Assembly (NCBI GenBank): GCA_022705325.1
Contig: JAKJER010000030.1
Coordinates: 1-64,000, forward strand
Direction of reading: 5' to 3'
Length of the DNA stretch: 64,000 nt
Origin: Planctomycetota bacterium
GTDB taxonomy: Bacteria; Planctomycetota; Phycisphaerae; SM23-33
The position numbers were made by a program, and so were the translations under genes. Positions 44,556-52,313 of this stretch are shown piece after piece; within the stretch, counting starts at the first letter, position 1; every line of letters begins with the position of its first letter. The notes beneath the pieces are model-generated. The model saw only the letters and a program-made list of their open reading frames with translations, made no database searches and was not told the DNA's origin.

Positions 44556-44585
44556 TTGACGACATGGACGACCGTATGCTATCTT
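44556..44585 (+). promoter_or_regulatory. Rightward early promoter
   Basis: TTGACG (44556-44561) and TATCTT (44580-44585) are separated by 18 bases. It would drive the membrane protein gene and the following early genes. It is adjacent to the leftward promoter, as in a lysis/lysogeny-type switch. Confidence 0.5.
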
Positions 44586-44825
44586 TCCGCCCGTGGGCTT
44601 GGAGGCCCACAACTGGGCCAGGGACTTGCCCGTACTCAACCGTAACCTTCTGTTGCAGGTAGAGACACCACGCCGCTCACCACGACGTGCCAACGGTTGC
44701 CTGCGGGAGAGACCATCATGGATCGACTCTCGCCGAATCACTTGCCGCCATAGGCGGCCCCCGCGTTCTCAGTAGCGCCTCGTTTGCCGGAACCGTCCCA
44801 GAACCGCTTGATGGTTGGATTGCGC

Positions 44826-45059
44826 ATGGACCCTTTCGATCTCGCAGGATGGCTCGCCACCCTTGTCGCCTTCGTCGGCGTGTGGCTGAACAACAAGCGC
44901 CGCCGGGCGTGCTTCGTGATGTGGCTGGTCAGCAACGCCGCGACCTTCGCCTTGCATGCGGCCGCCTCCATGTGGCCGATGGCGGCCAGAGACGCGATCT
45001 TCTTCCTGATGGCGATCCACGGTTGGCGACTCTGGGCGGCAAAGCCGGTCGCAGGATGA
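44826..45059 (+). CDS. Small membrane protein, PnuC-like
   Basis: The 77-residue protein has two or three predicted membrane helices (LAGWLATLVAFVGVWLNNKRR, FVMWLVSNAATFALHA, AIFFLMAIHGW). The pattern N-N-K-R-R followed by S-N-A resembles a fragment of PnuC-type transporters, seen as short phage-encoded versions; transport is not implied. The start MDPFDL fits the membrane topology better than an ATG 14 codons upstream. It is followed by the next phage gene 41 bases later. Confidence 0.6.
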   Translation: MDPFDLAGWLATLVAFVGVWLNNKRRRACFVMWLVSNAATFALHAAASMWPMAARDAIFFLMAIHGWRLWAAKPVAG

Positions 45060-45100
45060 ACGACAATCATTGGTGCTTTCTTCCATAAAGGGAAATCTGT

Positions 45101-45445
45101 ATGTGCCGAGAAGAGGAACGTCCCAAAGACCGACAGGAACGGCGCGTGTGGAAGTCTCAGCTCACGCCGGCTCGCCGCTGGCTCGTGGACGCCATGCGTG
45201 AGGCCGGGTTCGCCCAGATCAAGAACCTCGTGATCGTCAACAAGGAGCCGGTGATCAAGCCGGCGCCGAAGGTCAGGCGCCGTCGCAAGCTCAGCGGGCC
45301 CGTGTATCGGCCCAGCCCCGCGCCGGCCGGCGATTACCTCTTGAAGGAGCAGATCGTGAACCTGTTCCACCAGATTGACAAGATCGAGAACGGGGTCATC
45401 ACGATCGACGTTCGTGACGGGCTGCCTTGTGAACTGATCGAGTGA
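45101..45445 (+). CDS. Conserved-looking prophage protein of unknown function
   Basis: The 114-residue basic protein has SQLTPARRWLVDAMREAGFAQI near the N-terminus, followed by IKNLVIVNKEPVIKPAPKV and a C-terminal helix with VNLFHQIDKIENGVITIDVRDGLPCELIE. The layout is typical of small planctomycete prophage proteins that follow the integrase, but I cannot assign a domain. AAGGG lies upstream of the ATG. A strong terminator follows. Confidence 0.55.
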   Translation: MCREEERPKDRQERRVWKSQLTPARRWLVDAMREAGFAQIKNLVIVNKEPVIKPAPKVRRRRKLSGPVYRPSPAPAGDYLLKEQIVNLFHQIDKIENGVITIDVRDGLPCELIE

Positions 45446-45541
45446 TGCTCTTCGACGGGCCGGCGGTCCACAGGGCCGCCGGGCGTCTCGCCGTAGATAG
45501 TTTGAACTAGCAGACAGGCCAACATACTGACCGCAGAGAGC

Positions 45542-45590
45542 GGAGGGTGTTGGGTGTCGCCAAAGCGATATCCAACACCCTCCCTTTTTT
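45542..45590 (+). terminator. Strong rho-independent terminator
   Basis: Arms 45542-45553 and 45572-45583 form a perfect 12-base-pair stem (extendable by a wobble and one pair), then C and six T. It ends transcription of the first early genes before the sigma factor. Confidence 0.88.
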
Positions 45591-45662
45591 GCGCGGGTGG
45601 CGCAGGCGGTCTGCGCGCTTTGAGCGGCACCGACCCTTCCGTCTCCGGTCTCGGAGACGACC

Positions 45663-46295
45663 ATGGGTTCCCACCTGGTGCACGCCGAACTCACCACGCC
45701 GTACGTCCGCAAGCTCCTTTCCCTCAAGGCCCGCCAGTTGTGTCGCAAGCGAGGATTCAGCCGCTGTGATCGAGAGGACCTCGAACAGGAACTGACCGTC
45801 CGCGTCCTCAGGCAGGCGTCCAAGTTCGACCCGTCCCGCAGCAGCGCCCGCACGTTCATCGACCGCGTGGTCAGGTCCGCCGCCGCCATGATCGTGCGCG
45901 AGCGAACCTGCCCGACCCGAGGGGCGGGATGCCCGGCGCTGAGCCTGGAAACCGCCCGCGCGGACAGTGGGCGTGGCGGCAGAAGGCTGGCGCTGTCCCA
46001 GATCGTCCGGGAGGACCACCTGCGCCTGCGCTGTGGCGGAGAAGTGAACGACCCCCTGCGCCAGGTGGAATTGTCGGAGGACCTGGCGCCGGTGTATGCG
46101 GCTCTGACGCCGCTCCAGCGTAAGGTTGCCTCCCGGCTCGGCGACCTGCCGGACGCCGCCCTCGCCCGAAGCCTCGGGATCTCCCGCCGCCAGCTCCGCA
46201 AGGCCGCCGATGCCATCCGCGAGCGGCTGACGGAGGCAGGTCTCGCGGAAAATCCGTCGGCGCCCGGACAGATTTCAAAAAGCTCGCATATGTAA
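45663..46295 (+). CDS. Prophage RNA polymerase sigma factor (sigma-70 family)
   Basis: The 210-residue protein has region-2-like helices (TTPYVRKLLSLKARQLCRKRGFSRCDREDLEQELTVRVLRQ, then FDPSRSSARTFIDRVVRSAAAMIVRER) that match ECF/sigma-70 region 2, and a region-4-like helix-turn-helix at the C-terminus (LTPLQRKVASRLGDLPDAALARSLGISRRQLRKAADAIRERL). The GGAGACGACC site precedes the ATG. It may redirect host polymerase to late phage promoters. It starts after a terminator, so it probably has its own promoter. Confidence 0.8.
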   Translation: MGSHLVHAELTTPYVRKLLSLKARQLCRKRGFSRCDREDLEQELTVRVLRQASKFDPSRSSARTFIDRVVRSAAAMIVRERTCPTRGAGCPALSLETARADSGRGGRRLALSQIVREDHLRLRCGGEVNDPLRQVELSEDLAPVYAALTPLQRKVASRLGDLPDAALARSLGISRRQLRKAADAIRERLTEAGLAENPSAPGQISKSSHM

Positions 46296-46321
46296 CCAGC
46301 ACCGGAATGGAAAGGGAACAC

Positions 46322-46600
46322 ATGCAAAGCTCAGGATACCGTTATCAGTTCGCCAGCAAGGCCGACCTGGCCGATGCGCAGGACCTGCTGAGGCTGGCCG
46401 CCTTGGCGGCCGGAGGAATCTTCGGTCGCGCCCGCGTCCGCATGGACGCGCGGTTCTGGGTGGACGAGTCCATCGACGTGCTCGTCCTGGACGCATCCAC
46501 CGTCGTCGGGCTGATCATCGCCGCCATCTTCACTTCCTTCATCGATCACAGCCGGGTGCTGGGCGGCTTCGACGTTCGCCGCGTGGAGATCCAGGAATGA
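46322..46600 (+). CDS. Small protein of unknown function
   Basis: The 92-residue protein has a helical N-terminal half (KADLADAQDLLRLAALAAGG) and a hydrophobic strand/helix segment near residue 60 (DVLVLDASTVVGLIIAAIFTS). AAAGGGAA precedes the ATG, and an ATG five codons upstream is possible. It overlaps the nuclease gene start by four bases, so co-translation is likely. The family is unknown. Confidence 0.5.
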   Translation: MQSSGYRYQFASKADLADAQDLLRLAALAAGGIFGRARVRMDARFWVDESIDVLVLDASTVVGLIIAAIFTSFIDHSRVLGGFDVRRVEIQE

Positions 46601-47568
46601 AATCCTCGCGGGCAACGCTCTTGACCTCGACCAGCCAAGCGGCGTTGCGGAAGTGCCCGCGGCTGTACTGGATGCGGTACGAACTGGGTCTGACCAGGGT
46701 CCGCAAGGCCCAGCCCCTGCGTTTTGGCGCGGGCTATCACAAGGGCCTGGAGCTGTGGCGGGGGCTGTTCGGCCAGCACGTCGCCGGCATCCTGGAAACA
46801 GTGCTGGCCGAGTACGCCGTCGTGCCCGAGTGGGCGGACCCGGTGGAGTGGGCCGTGGAACGCGAGACCCTCCGGGCCCTGCTCACGGGCTACTTCTGGC
46901 GGTACGGCAACGACAACCTCACGTTCGCCTCCGTCGAACAGGCGTTCGGGTTCCCGCTGCGCAACCCCTCCACCGGCCACGCCAGCCGCCGGTTCAAGCT
47001 GGCGGGCAAGTGGGATGGCATCGTCCGCCTGAGCGACGGCCGGCTGCTGGACATGGAGTACAAGACCAGCGGCGAGGACATCTCGCCGGACGCCGATTAC
47101 TGGCGGCGGCTTCGGTATGACGGGCAGATCAGCCTGTACGTCCTGGCCGCCCGGGCCAAAGGCTATGACGTGGCCGGCGTGCTGTACGACGTGACCCGCA
47201 AGCCCACCATTCGCCTCCGCCAGAAGGAGACGCCGGAGCAGTATGGCCAGCGTCTGCTGGACGACATCGGGCAGCGCCCGGACTACTACTACCAGCGCCG
47301 GGAGATCCCGCGTCTCGAGGACGACCTGGCTCGCTTCCAGGCCGAGACGTGGCAGTTGTCGCGCCACCTGCTGGACCTGCGGAAGCGCGCGAACCGTCTG
47401 GCCGACCCGTCGCTCGCCTGGTTCCGCAACATCAGCAAGCTCACCTGCGGCCAGTGCGAATACGCCGACGTCTGCCTCAACGGCATGCCAGTCGATCCGG
47501 CCTGCCCTCCCGCGGGCTTCCAGATCCTGGCTTCTGTCCATCCTGAGCTGGAGGAGGAAGCCAGATGA
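46597..47568 (+). CDS. PD-(D/E)XK nuclease with iron-sulfur cysteines (Cas4/AddB-like)
   Basis: The 323-residue protein is a RecB-family exonuclease. Catalytic motifs are H48, D140 (GKWDGIV), and E154-Y-K156 in LLDMEYKTSG. Cys20 and the C-terminal cluster C284-x2-C287-x5-C293 can bind a 4Fe-4S centre, as in Cas4 and AddB nucleases. It probably trims DNA ends for phage recombination or replication. The gene overlaps its neighbours at both ends (ATGA-type), so the three genes are coupled. Confidence 0.85.
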   Translation: MKSSRATLLTSTSQAALRKCPRLYWMRYELGLTRVRKAQPLRFGAGYHKGLELWRGLFGQHVAGILETVLAEYAVVPEWADPVEWAVERETLRALLTGYFWRYGNDNLTFASVEQAFGFPLRNPSTGHASRRFKLAGKWDGIVRLSDGRLLDMEYKTSGEDISPDADYWRRLRYDGQISLYVLAARAKGYDVAGVLYDVTRKPTIRLRQKETPEQYGQRLLDDIGQRPDYYYQRREIPRLEDDLARFQAETWQLSRHLLDLRKRANRLADPSLAWFRNISKLTCGQCEYADVCLNGMPVDPACPPAGFQILASVHPELEEEAR

Positions 47569-48017
47569 AGCGGTGTTGCACATGTCAACAGGTCAAACAA
47601 CTTTCAGAGTTCAACAGGCACCTGAGGAATCGAGATGGCCATCAGAACATATGCAGAGCCTGTCAGAAGGCCGAGTATCGCAATAACCGCCCGTCGAACA
47701 TCGCTCGACGGAGGAATTACTACCTGACCCACAAGGCACAGGAAGACCGCCGCATAGAAGAATGGAAGCGGAGAAACCCAGGCAGGGTCAGGGCCATTGC
47801 GGCCCGGCGGCGTCAGCGTCATCCCGACAGAATCCTCGCTCGATATGCCGTTGCGGAGGCGGTTCGGGCCGGACAATTACAGTCGCAGCCCTGCGAGATC
47901 TGTGGATCGAACAGTCATCTCGAAGCACATCACCCTGACTACTCAAGGCCGTTGGAAGTGCGATGGCTGTGCCGTCAACACCATGTTCGTATCCACCGAC
48001 ACCTGAAAGGAGCCTGA
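47565..48017 (+). CDS. HNH-type endonuclease-like zinc protein
   Basis: The 150-residue protein has an N-terminal Cys pair and C-x2-C (MKRCCTCQQ...CRACQ), a long basic helix (residues ~40-85) and a C-terminal CEICG...LEAHHPDYSRP...WLCRQHHVRIH module. The H-H and C-x2-H-H pattern is typical of phage HNH-like endonucleases, perhaps homing or packaging-associated. The ATG overlaps the nuclease stop. Nuclease activity is inferred. Confidence 0.75.
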   Translation: MKRCCTCQQVKQLSEFNRHLRNRDGHQNICRACQKAEYRNNRPSNIARRRNYYLTHKAQEDRRIEEWKRRNPGRVRAIAARRRQRHPDRILARYAVAEAVRAGQLQSQPCEICGSNSHLEAHHPDYSRPLEVRWLCRQHHVRIHRHLKGA

Positions 48018-48021
48018 GCCC

Positions 48022-48765
48022 GTGGAAGCCCTGACCATCGACATGCTCCGCATGGACGGCGGCACCCAGCCCCGGGCGAGGATATCCGACAAGATCGTCG
48101 CCCAGTACGCCGCGGCCATGGCTGCCGGCGCCGAGTTCCCCCCGGTGGCAGTTTACTTCGACGGCACCGACCACTGGCTGGCCGACGGTTTCCATCGCGT
48201 CCGCGCCGCCCGGAAAGCCGGCATGGCACGGATCGCCGCCGACGTGCGACAGGGCACGTTGCGGGACGCGGTCCTGTTCTCCGTGAGCGCGAATACTGCG
48301 CACGGCGTGCAGCGCACGGCCGGGGATCTTCGCCGCGCCGTTCTGCTGCTGCTGGCCGACGAGGAATGGTCGCAATGGAGCAACGCGGAAATCGCCCGCC
48401 GGTGCGCGTGTTCGGAGTCCTACGTCCGCAGCCTCGGTAAACACGTCCGCCGGACATCTTCGCACAGTGCGAAGATGCGCACCGTTACCCGCAAGGGCAA
48501 GACCTACAAGCAGAACGTCGCACGCATCGGCAAGGCGACGACCAGGACCGGGGCCAAGGCGGACCCGCCCGCCAAGACCCCCTTCAGGCCCGTACTGGGC
48601 CTCAGTGAGGCGCCGCCGCCCATGGTGCCGCTTTCGCTGCCGCGCCAGAACCCGCTGCTGGCGGCCAACACCCTCATCGAACTCTTTGACACACCGTGGC
48701 TGACCGCTCTGGTCGAGCGGATCGCCGGCCATTTGCACGCAGCCAATACAGGAGACAGCAAGTGA
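48022..48765 (+). CDS. ParB/Srx-like protein
   Basis: The 247-residue protein begins with a ParB-like N-terminal domain (R-x-R-I, then FPPVAVYFDGTDHWLADGFHRVRAA), the G-F-H-R being the ParB nuclease-like signature. A helix-turn-helix (SNAEIARRCACSESYVRSL) and a basic linker follow. It starts at GTG with AAAGGAGC. It could regulate phage DNA replication or segregation. Overlaps the next gene by four bases (GTGA). Confidence 0.8.
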   Translation: MEALTIDMLRMDGGTQPRARISDKIVAQYAAAMAAGAEFPPVAVYFDGTDHWLADGFHRVRAARKAGMARIAADVRQGTLRDAVLFSVSANTAHGVQRTAGDLRRAVLLLLADEEWSQWSNAEIARRCACSESYVRSLGKHVRRTSSHSAKMRTVTRKGKTYKQNVARIGKATTRTGAKADPPAKTPFRPVLGLSEAPPPMVPLSLPRQNPLLAANTLIELFDTPWLTALVERIAGHLHAANTGDSK

Positions 48766-49580
48766 TCAGTGAACACGAACCGTACTGCAGCATCATGGAA
48801 GTCACGCCCTCGATGGCGGCCCGCTGGCTGGAGGGCAACACGCACAACCGACCGCTCAATCAGGGGCACGTCGAGCGTCTGGCCCGGGAGATCACGGCCG
48901 GGCGCTGGCGGCTGACCCACCAGGGCATCGCCTTCAGCCCCGGCGGCGTCCTGCTGGACGGCCAGCACCGTCTGTGGGCCATCGTGATGGCCGACGTGCC
49001 GGTGACCATCCGGGTGTTCTTCAACGAGCCGGCCGAGAACGTGGAGTACCTGGACGGCGGGCTGCTCCGCAGCGCCGCCGATCGGATGAGCCTCAGCGAC
49101 CGGTTCGGCCGCAGCATCGACCGCAAGCACCTGTCGGTGTTGCGGTGCATGGTTCGCGGCCTGGACCCGCACCAGCGGCTGTCCTACGGCGAGGAGGCAG
49201 ACCTGCTCGCCTGCCACATGGGCGCGATCCGTTTTGCCCTTGAACACCTCACGATGACCGAGCGGGCGCGGGGCGTCGGCACGGCCGTCACCCGCGGCGT
49301 CATCGCCCGCGCCTACTACAGCGTCGACCACGCCAGGCTGATCCACTTTTGCATGGTGCTTCGAACGGGTCTGGCCACCGGCCCCGGCGACGAGCCGATC
49401 ATCATGCTGCGCGACTACCTGGTGCAGTCCGAGAAGGGCCGCAACTCCCTGGCCGTCGTCCGCGAACAGTACGGCAAGACCGAGCGGGCGCTGAAGGCAC
49501 ACCTGACCGGCGAGACGCTCGCGAAGCTCTACGCGGTCACCAACGAGCTCTTCCCTCTCCCCTCGAGTCAATCCAACTAA
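48762..49580 (+). CDS. ParB-like phage DNA-binding protein
   Basis: The 272-residue protein has MEVTPSMAARWLEGNTHNRPL then IAFSPGGVLLDGQHRLWAIVMADVPV, a ParB/Srx-like fold with the G-Q-H-R signature. The C-terminal half is helical. GTG 48762 is chosen because it overlaps the previous stop and follows GGAGA. Many tailed phages carry such a protein near recombination genes. It is the second ParB-like gene in a row; a third ParB domain is fused to the methyltransferase. Confidence 0.75.
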   Translation: MISEHEPYCSIMEVTPSMAARWLEGNTHNRPLNQGHVERLAREITAGRWRLTHQGIAFSPGGVLLDGQHRLWAIVMADVPVTIRVFFNEPAENVEYLDGGLLRSAADRMSLSDRFGRSIDRKHLSVLRCMVRGLDPHQRLSYGEEADLLACHMGAIRFALEHLTMTERARGVGTAVTRGVIARAYYSVDHARLIHFCMVLRTGLATGPGDEPIIMLRDYLVQSEKGRNSLAVVREQYGKTERALKAHLTGETLAKLYAVTNELFPLPSSQSN

Positions 49581-49608
49581 CCCCGCGGACTTTTCAGGAG
49601 ACAGTGAC

Positions 49609-50493
49609 ATGACGACAGCACCGACAACACGGCCCGCCCCCAGGCCCCCGCAACAGTCGCTCGCGACGCAGCCGCCGGCGCAACCAGCGCCCCCCAAACC
49701 CCAGGCCCCGGCCCGCCGCCAGGTGACCTTCGGGCCGATCCCGCCCCGCGGCCAGAGCGCCGTGCTGTACGGCTGCGGCGGGTGCGGCAAGACCACCCTG
49801 GCCTGCAACGCCCCCGGCCCCGTCGGCGTGCTGGACCTGGAGCGATCCCTGAGCGTCCTGCGCCCCCAGTTGCCTGCCGACGCCGACATCCGCGTGGTCA
49901 GCGGGATCGAAACCTGGCAGGACCTTCGCGACGCCCTTAACTCCGATGGCTGGGACCAGATCCGCACCGTCGTCCTGGATTCCGTCACCCGCGCAGAGGA
50001 ACTGTGCGCGGCCTGGGTGCTGGAGAATGTCCCGATGGAGGCCGGGAAGAAGGCCAGCCGCATCGAGGACTACCCGTACGGCAAAGGATACGGCCACATC
50101 TACGACACGTTCCTGGCCTTGCTGGGGGACCTGGATCGCCATCTTCGGGCAGGCCGAAATGTGATTTTGGTCTGCCATGACTGCGTGAGCCCATGCCCGA
50201 ACCCCGCCGGGACTGACTTCCTGCGGTACGAGCCCCGTCTACAGGCTCCAGCCAGCGGAAAGAACAGCATCCGCCTGCGCGTTCGCGAGTGGTGCGACAG
50301 TTTGCTCTTCCTGGCCTTCGACCTGGATGTGCAGAAGGAGGACCGGGCGAAGGTGGGCAAAGCATCCGGAGGCGGAACCAGGACGCTCTATCCCACCGAG
50401 TTGCCGCACTTTGTGGCCAAATCCAGAACGTGCGACACGGCAATGGTAGTCGACAAGAACGATCCCACCGTCTGGTCCAAGATCATCAACTGA
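49609..50493 (+). CDS. Sak4-like AAA (RecA-type) ATPase
   Basis: After a proline-rich N-terminus (residues ~1-38), the Walker A motif G55-C-G-G-C-G-K61-T62 and Walker B-like TVVLDSV near residue 125 define a RecA-core ATPase of the phage AAA_24 group. Such proteins act as single-strand annealing or recombination ATPases. It is followed by a DUF669-like gene, the usual partner, 14 bases downstream. GGAGA precedes the ATG. Confidence 0.82.
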   Translation: MTTAPTTRPAPRPPQQSLATQPPAQPAPPKPQAPARRQVTFGPIPPRGQSAVLYGCGGCGKTTLACNAPGPVGVLDLERSLSVLRPQLPADADIRVVSGIETWQDLRDALNSDGWDQIRTVVLDSVTRAEELCAAWVLENVPMEAGKKASRIEDYPYGKGYGHIYDTFLALLGDLDRHLRAGRNVILVCHDCVSPCPNPAGTDFLRYEPRLQAPASGKNSIRLRVREWCDSLLFLAFDLDVQKEDRAKVGKASGGGTRTLYPTELPHFVAKSRTCDTAMVVDKNDPTVWSKIIN

Positions 50494-50507
50494 CACAGGA
50501 GACCGCA

Positions 50508-51278
50508 ATGCTTGCCAATCGTGAAGGGCTGTTCCACGCGTACCCCGTGGAGATCGGGCTGGGCGAGACCCAGCAGAACAAGCTGCTCCAGGTCGTGATC
50601 CGTTACCGGCTGTTCGAGGAGGCCGCGCCCGGCGAGTGGCAGGACTGCTCCGGCGAGAGCCTGGAGATCACCGGCTACCACGTCCTGGAGAAGAAGGATC
50701 ACTCGCTGAACGAGAAGACCATCGAGTCGCTGAAGGCGGCGCTGGGCTGGGACGGCCGCGATCCGTTCTGGCTTCAGGACAACGCCGAGTCGCTCTCGCA
50801 GCACCCGGTTCAGGTGAAGCTGGCGGCCGAGGAGTACAACGGCTCGGTGTCGCTGAAGGTGCAGTTCCTCAACCCCTACGGCAGCCGCGGCGGAACCATC
50901 CCCCGCGCCGACGACCAGATGCGCCGCACGGTCGGCAACCGCCTGGGCTCGAAGTTCCGCGCCCTGGCCGGCGGCACGCCCGCCCCCGCGCCCAAGCCCA
51001 CCGGCAAACCCCCCGCGGCGGCCCCGAAGCCGCAGCCTCCGAAGGCCCCGGCGCCGTCGGCCCCGGCCGCGACGACCCAGCAGGCCACCATGGAGGAGGC
51101 CTGGGGCGCGTTCGTAAAGGAGTACACCTCCAAGCCGGGCGGCAACGACCAGGACATGCAGCAGCAGTGGTTCGGCATCCTGGCTGAGCTCTTCCCCCAC
51201 AAGCAGCCCGACCAGCTCGCGCCCCACGAGTGGGCCGTCATGCTGGCCGAGGCGCCGGGCAAGATCCTCCCCTTCTGA
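50508..51278 (+). CDS. DUF669-like single-strand-DNA-binding-type protein
   Basis: The 256-residue protein begins MLANREGLFHAYPVEIGLGETQQNKLLQVVIRY, an OB-like beta region with DCSGESLEITGYHVLEKKD, and ends in a proline/alanine linker and an acidic C-terminal helix. In phages DUF669 proteins are encoded beside the AAA_24 ATPase, as here, and are thought to bind ssDNA. A GGAGA site precedes the ATG. Assignment rests on layout and motif resemblance. Confidence 0.65.
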   Translation: MLANREGLFHAYPVEIGLGETQQNKLLQVVIRYRLFEEAAPGEWQDCSGESLEITGYHVLEKKDHSLNEKTIESLKAALGWDGRDPFWLQDNAESLSQHPVQVKLAAEEYNGSVSLKVQFLNPYGSRGGTIPRADDQMRRTVGNRLGSKFRALAGGTPAPAPKPTGKPPAAAPKPQPPKAPAPSAPAATTQQATMEEAWGAFVKEYTSKPGGNDQDMQQQWFGILAELFPHKQPDQLAPHEWAVMLAEAPGKILPF

Positions 51279-51343
51279 TCGAGGGCTGTCTCCGCCGCCG
51301 GGCCGGGCGGGGCACGGAAGCCCCGCTCGGCTCGGCCGGTCGG

Positions 51344-51565
51344 ATGGAGTGCAGTGACATGGACTGGGACGAAGAGGAAGAGCCGATCGACGCCGTGCCG
51401 ACCCGCGCCCGCCGGCCCGACCGCGGGACCAATGATCGCACCGTCGTCGCCGAGCGCAGCCCGCAGACGCAGGTGGAGATCGAGCGGCGAGTGGCACTGT
51501 ATGCCCGGCAAATGGAGCAGCGAGGCTACTTCAACTGGCTGCCCCCGCCATCGGACGAGGACTGA
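51344..51565 (+). CDS. Small acidic/charged protein of unknown function
   Basis: The 73-residue protein has an acidic start (MECSDMDWDEEEEPID) and a helical C-terminal half (QTQVEIERRVALYARQMEQRGYFNWL). An internal ATG at 51359 is an alternative start. It lies in the tightly packed replication operon, directly before a GTG-started gene. The family is not recognised. Confidence 0.45.
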   Translation: MECSDMDWDEEEEPIDAVPTRARRPDRGTNDRTVVAERSPQTQVEIERRVALYARQMEQRGYFNWLPPPSDED

Positions 51566-51569
51566 CCCC

Positions 51570-51755
51570 GTGAATCACCGCCGCAAACGCCTGATTCAAG
51601 CCCAGCAGACCGCCCGCGAAGGAAGGCGATGGTATGCCTTCTACCAGGGCACTCGGGCCCAAAAACACAACCGTCCCGGCAACCCACACCCGCCCGGCAG
51701 CGAGATGGCGGCCTGTTGGGAGGCCGGTTGGAAATACGCGGAGGACGAGAAGTGA
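51570..51755 (+). CDS. RMF/CrpP-like small protein
   Basis: The 61-residue basic protein reads YAFYQGTRAQKHNRPGNPHPPGSEMAACWEAGWKYA in its C-terminal part, resembling the G-x-x-A...N-P...W-x-x-G-W pattern of ribosome modulation factor/CrpP-like proteins. RMF hibernates ribosomes, and CrpP is linked to ciprofloxacin modification in a disputed report. Phage versions could act on host translation. It starts at GTG, and the next gene begins GTGA-overlapped. Short length limits certainty. Confidence 0.55.
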   Translation: MNHRRKRLIQAQQTAREGRRWYAFYQGTRAQKHNRPGNPHPPGSEMAACWEAGWKYAEDEK

Positions 51756-52117
51756 GCTTGCGATCCAGTGACGTATTTGCGCCGCGACGGACCCGCGGCA
51801 AGCCCGAACGGTCCGTGCAGAGGGCCATCCTGCGGTATCTCCGCGTCACCGGCTGCCTGGTCGCGGTCACCGACGCCGGGGCCGCTTATCGTGCGGGCTC
51901 GTTCGGCGGCGACGCCGTGCCCGCCGGCTGGCCGGATATTACAGGCTTATTGCCCAACGGACGGTTCATCGGTGTCGAGTGCAAAGCGCAGCGCGGCCGT
52001 CAGTCGCCGGTGCAGAAGCACGTGGAACAGGAGATCCGCCGCCGCAACGGCGTCTACGTGCTGGCGCGGAGCGTGGACGACGTGGAGAAGGAGATCCGCG
52101 ATGCCCTCCAAGGGTGA
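51752..52117 (+). CDS. VRR-NUC domain endonuclease
   Basis: The 121-residue protein has the VRR-NUC core: E-R-S-V-Q at residues ~15-19, then GWPDITGLLPNGRFIGVECKAQRGRQSPVQ with D-x(n)-E-C-K catalytic residues. This restriction-endonuclease-like nuclease resolves or cleaves branched DNA in phage replication. The GTG start overlaps the preceding stop, and the stop overlaps the next gene. Confidence 0.85.
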   Translation: MSLRSSDVFAPRRTRGKPERSVQRAILRYLRVTGCLVAVTDAGAAYRAGSFGGDAVPAGWPDITGLLPNGRFIGVECKAQRGRQSPVQKHVEQEIRRRNGVYVLARSVDDVEKEIRDALQG

Positions 52118-52313
52118 GCTGCAGTGTTGCCTCGGGTGCGGGCGCGACGCGCATGGCCCGTACTGCCGTCGCTGCATCGGGCACGGGGAGACAACGGGCA
52201 AGGGCTACCGGGCCCTGCCCGTCGTCGACCTGCCGCTGGAGGATGACTACAGCGAGGAATCGAACGCCGACAGCGTGTGTGATGACAACTCGGCGTCGCG
52301 AGGCTGGGAATGA
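52101..52313 (+). CDS. Small zinc-ribbon-like protein
   Basis: The 70-residue protein has CCLGCGRDAHGPYCRRCIG (two C-x2-C pairs) followed by an acidic tail. It overlaps the VRR-NUC gene and the primase-helicase gene. It could be a zinc-binding accessory factor of replication; this is inference from context. Confidence 0.6.
   Translation: MPSKGELQCCLGCGRDAHGPYCRRCIGHGETTGKGYRALPVVDLPLEDDYSEESNADSVCDDNSASRGWE

Larger units (their letters stand above)
44403..44825. other. Divergent control region between xis/int and the early operon
   Basis: This 423-base region has promoters facing both ways, listed separately. It is more A+T-rich around 44515-44590. A tiny reading frame at 44718-44753 (11 codons, MDRLSPNHLPP) has a GGGAGAG site and could be a leader peptide, but nothing else supports it. 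No other gene is visible. Confidence 0.5.

Noticed and set aside
44718..44753. 11-codon frame with ribosome-binding site in the phage control region
   Set aside because: Too short to support as a gene; kept only as a remark in the region entry.
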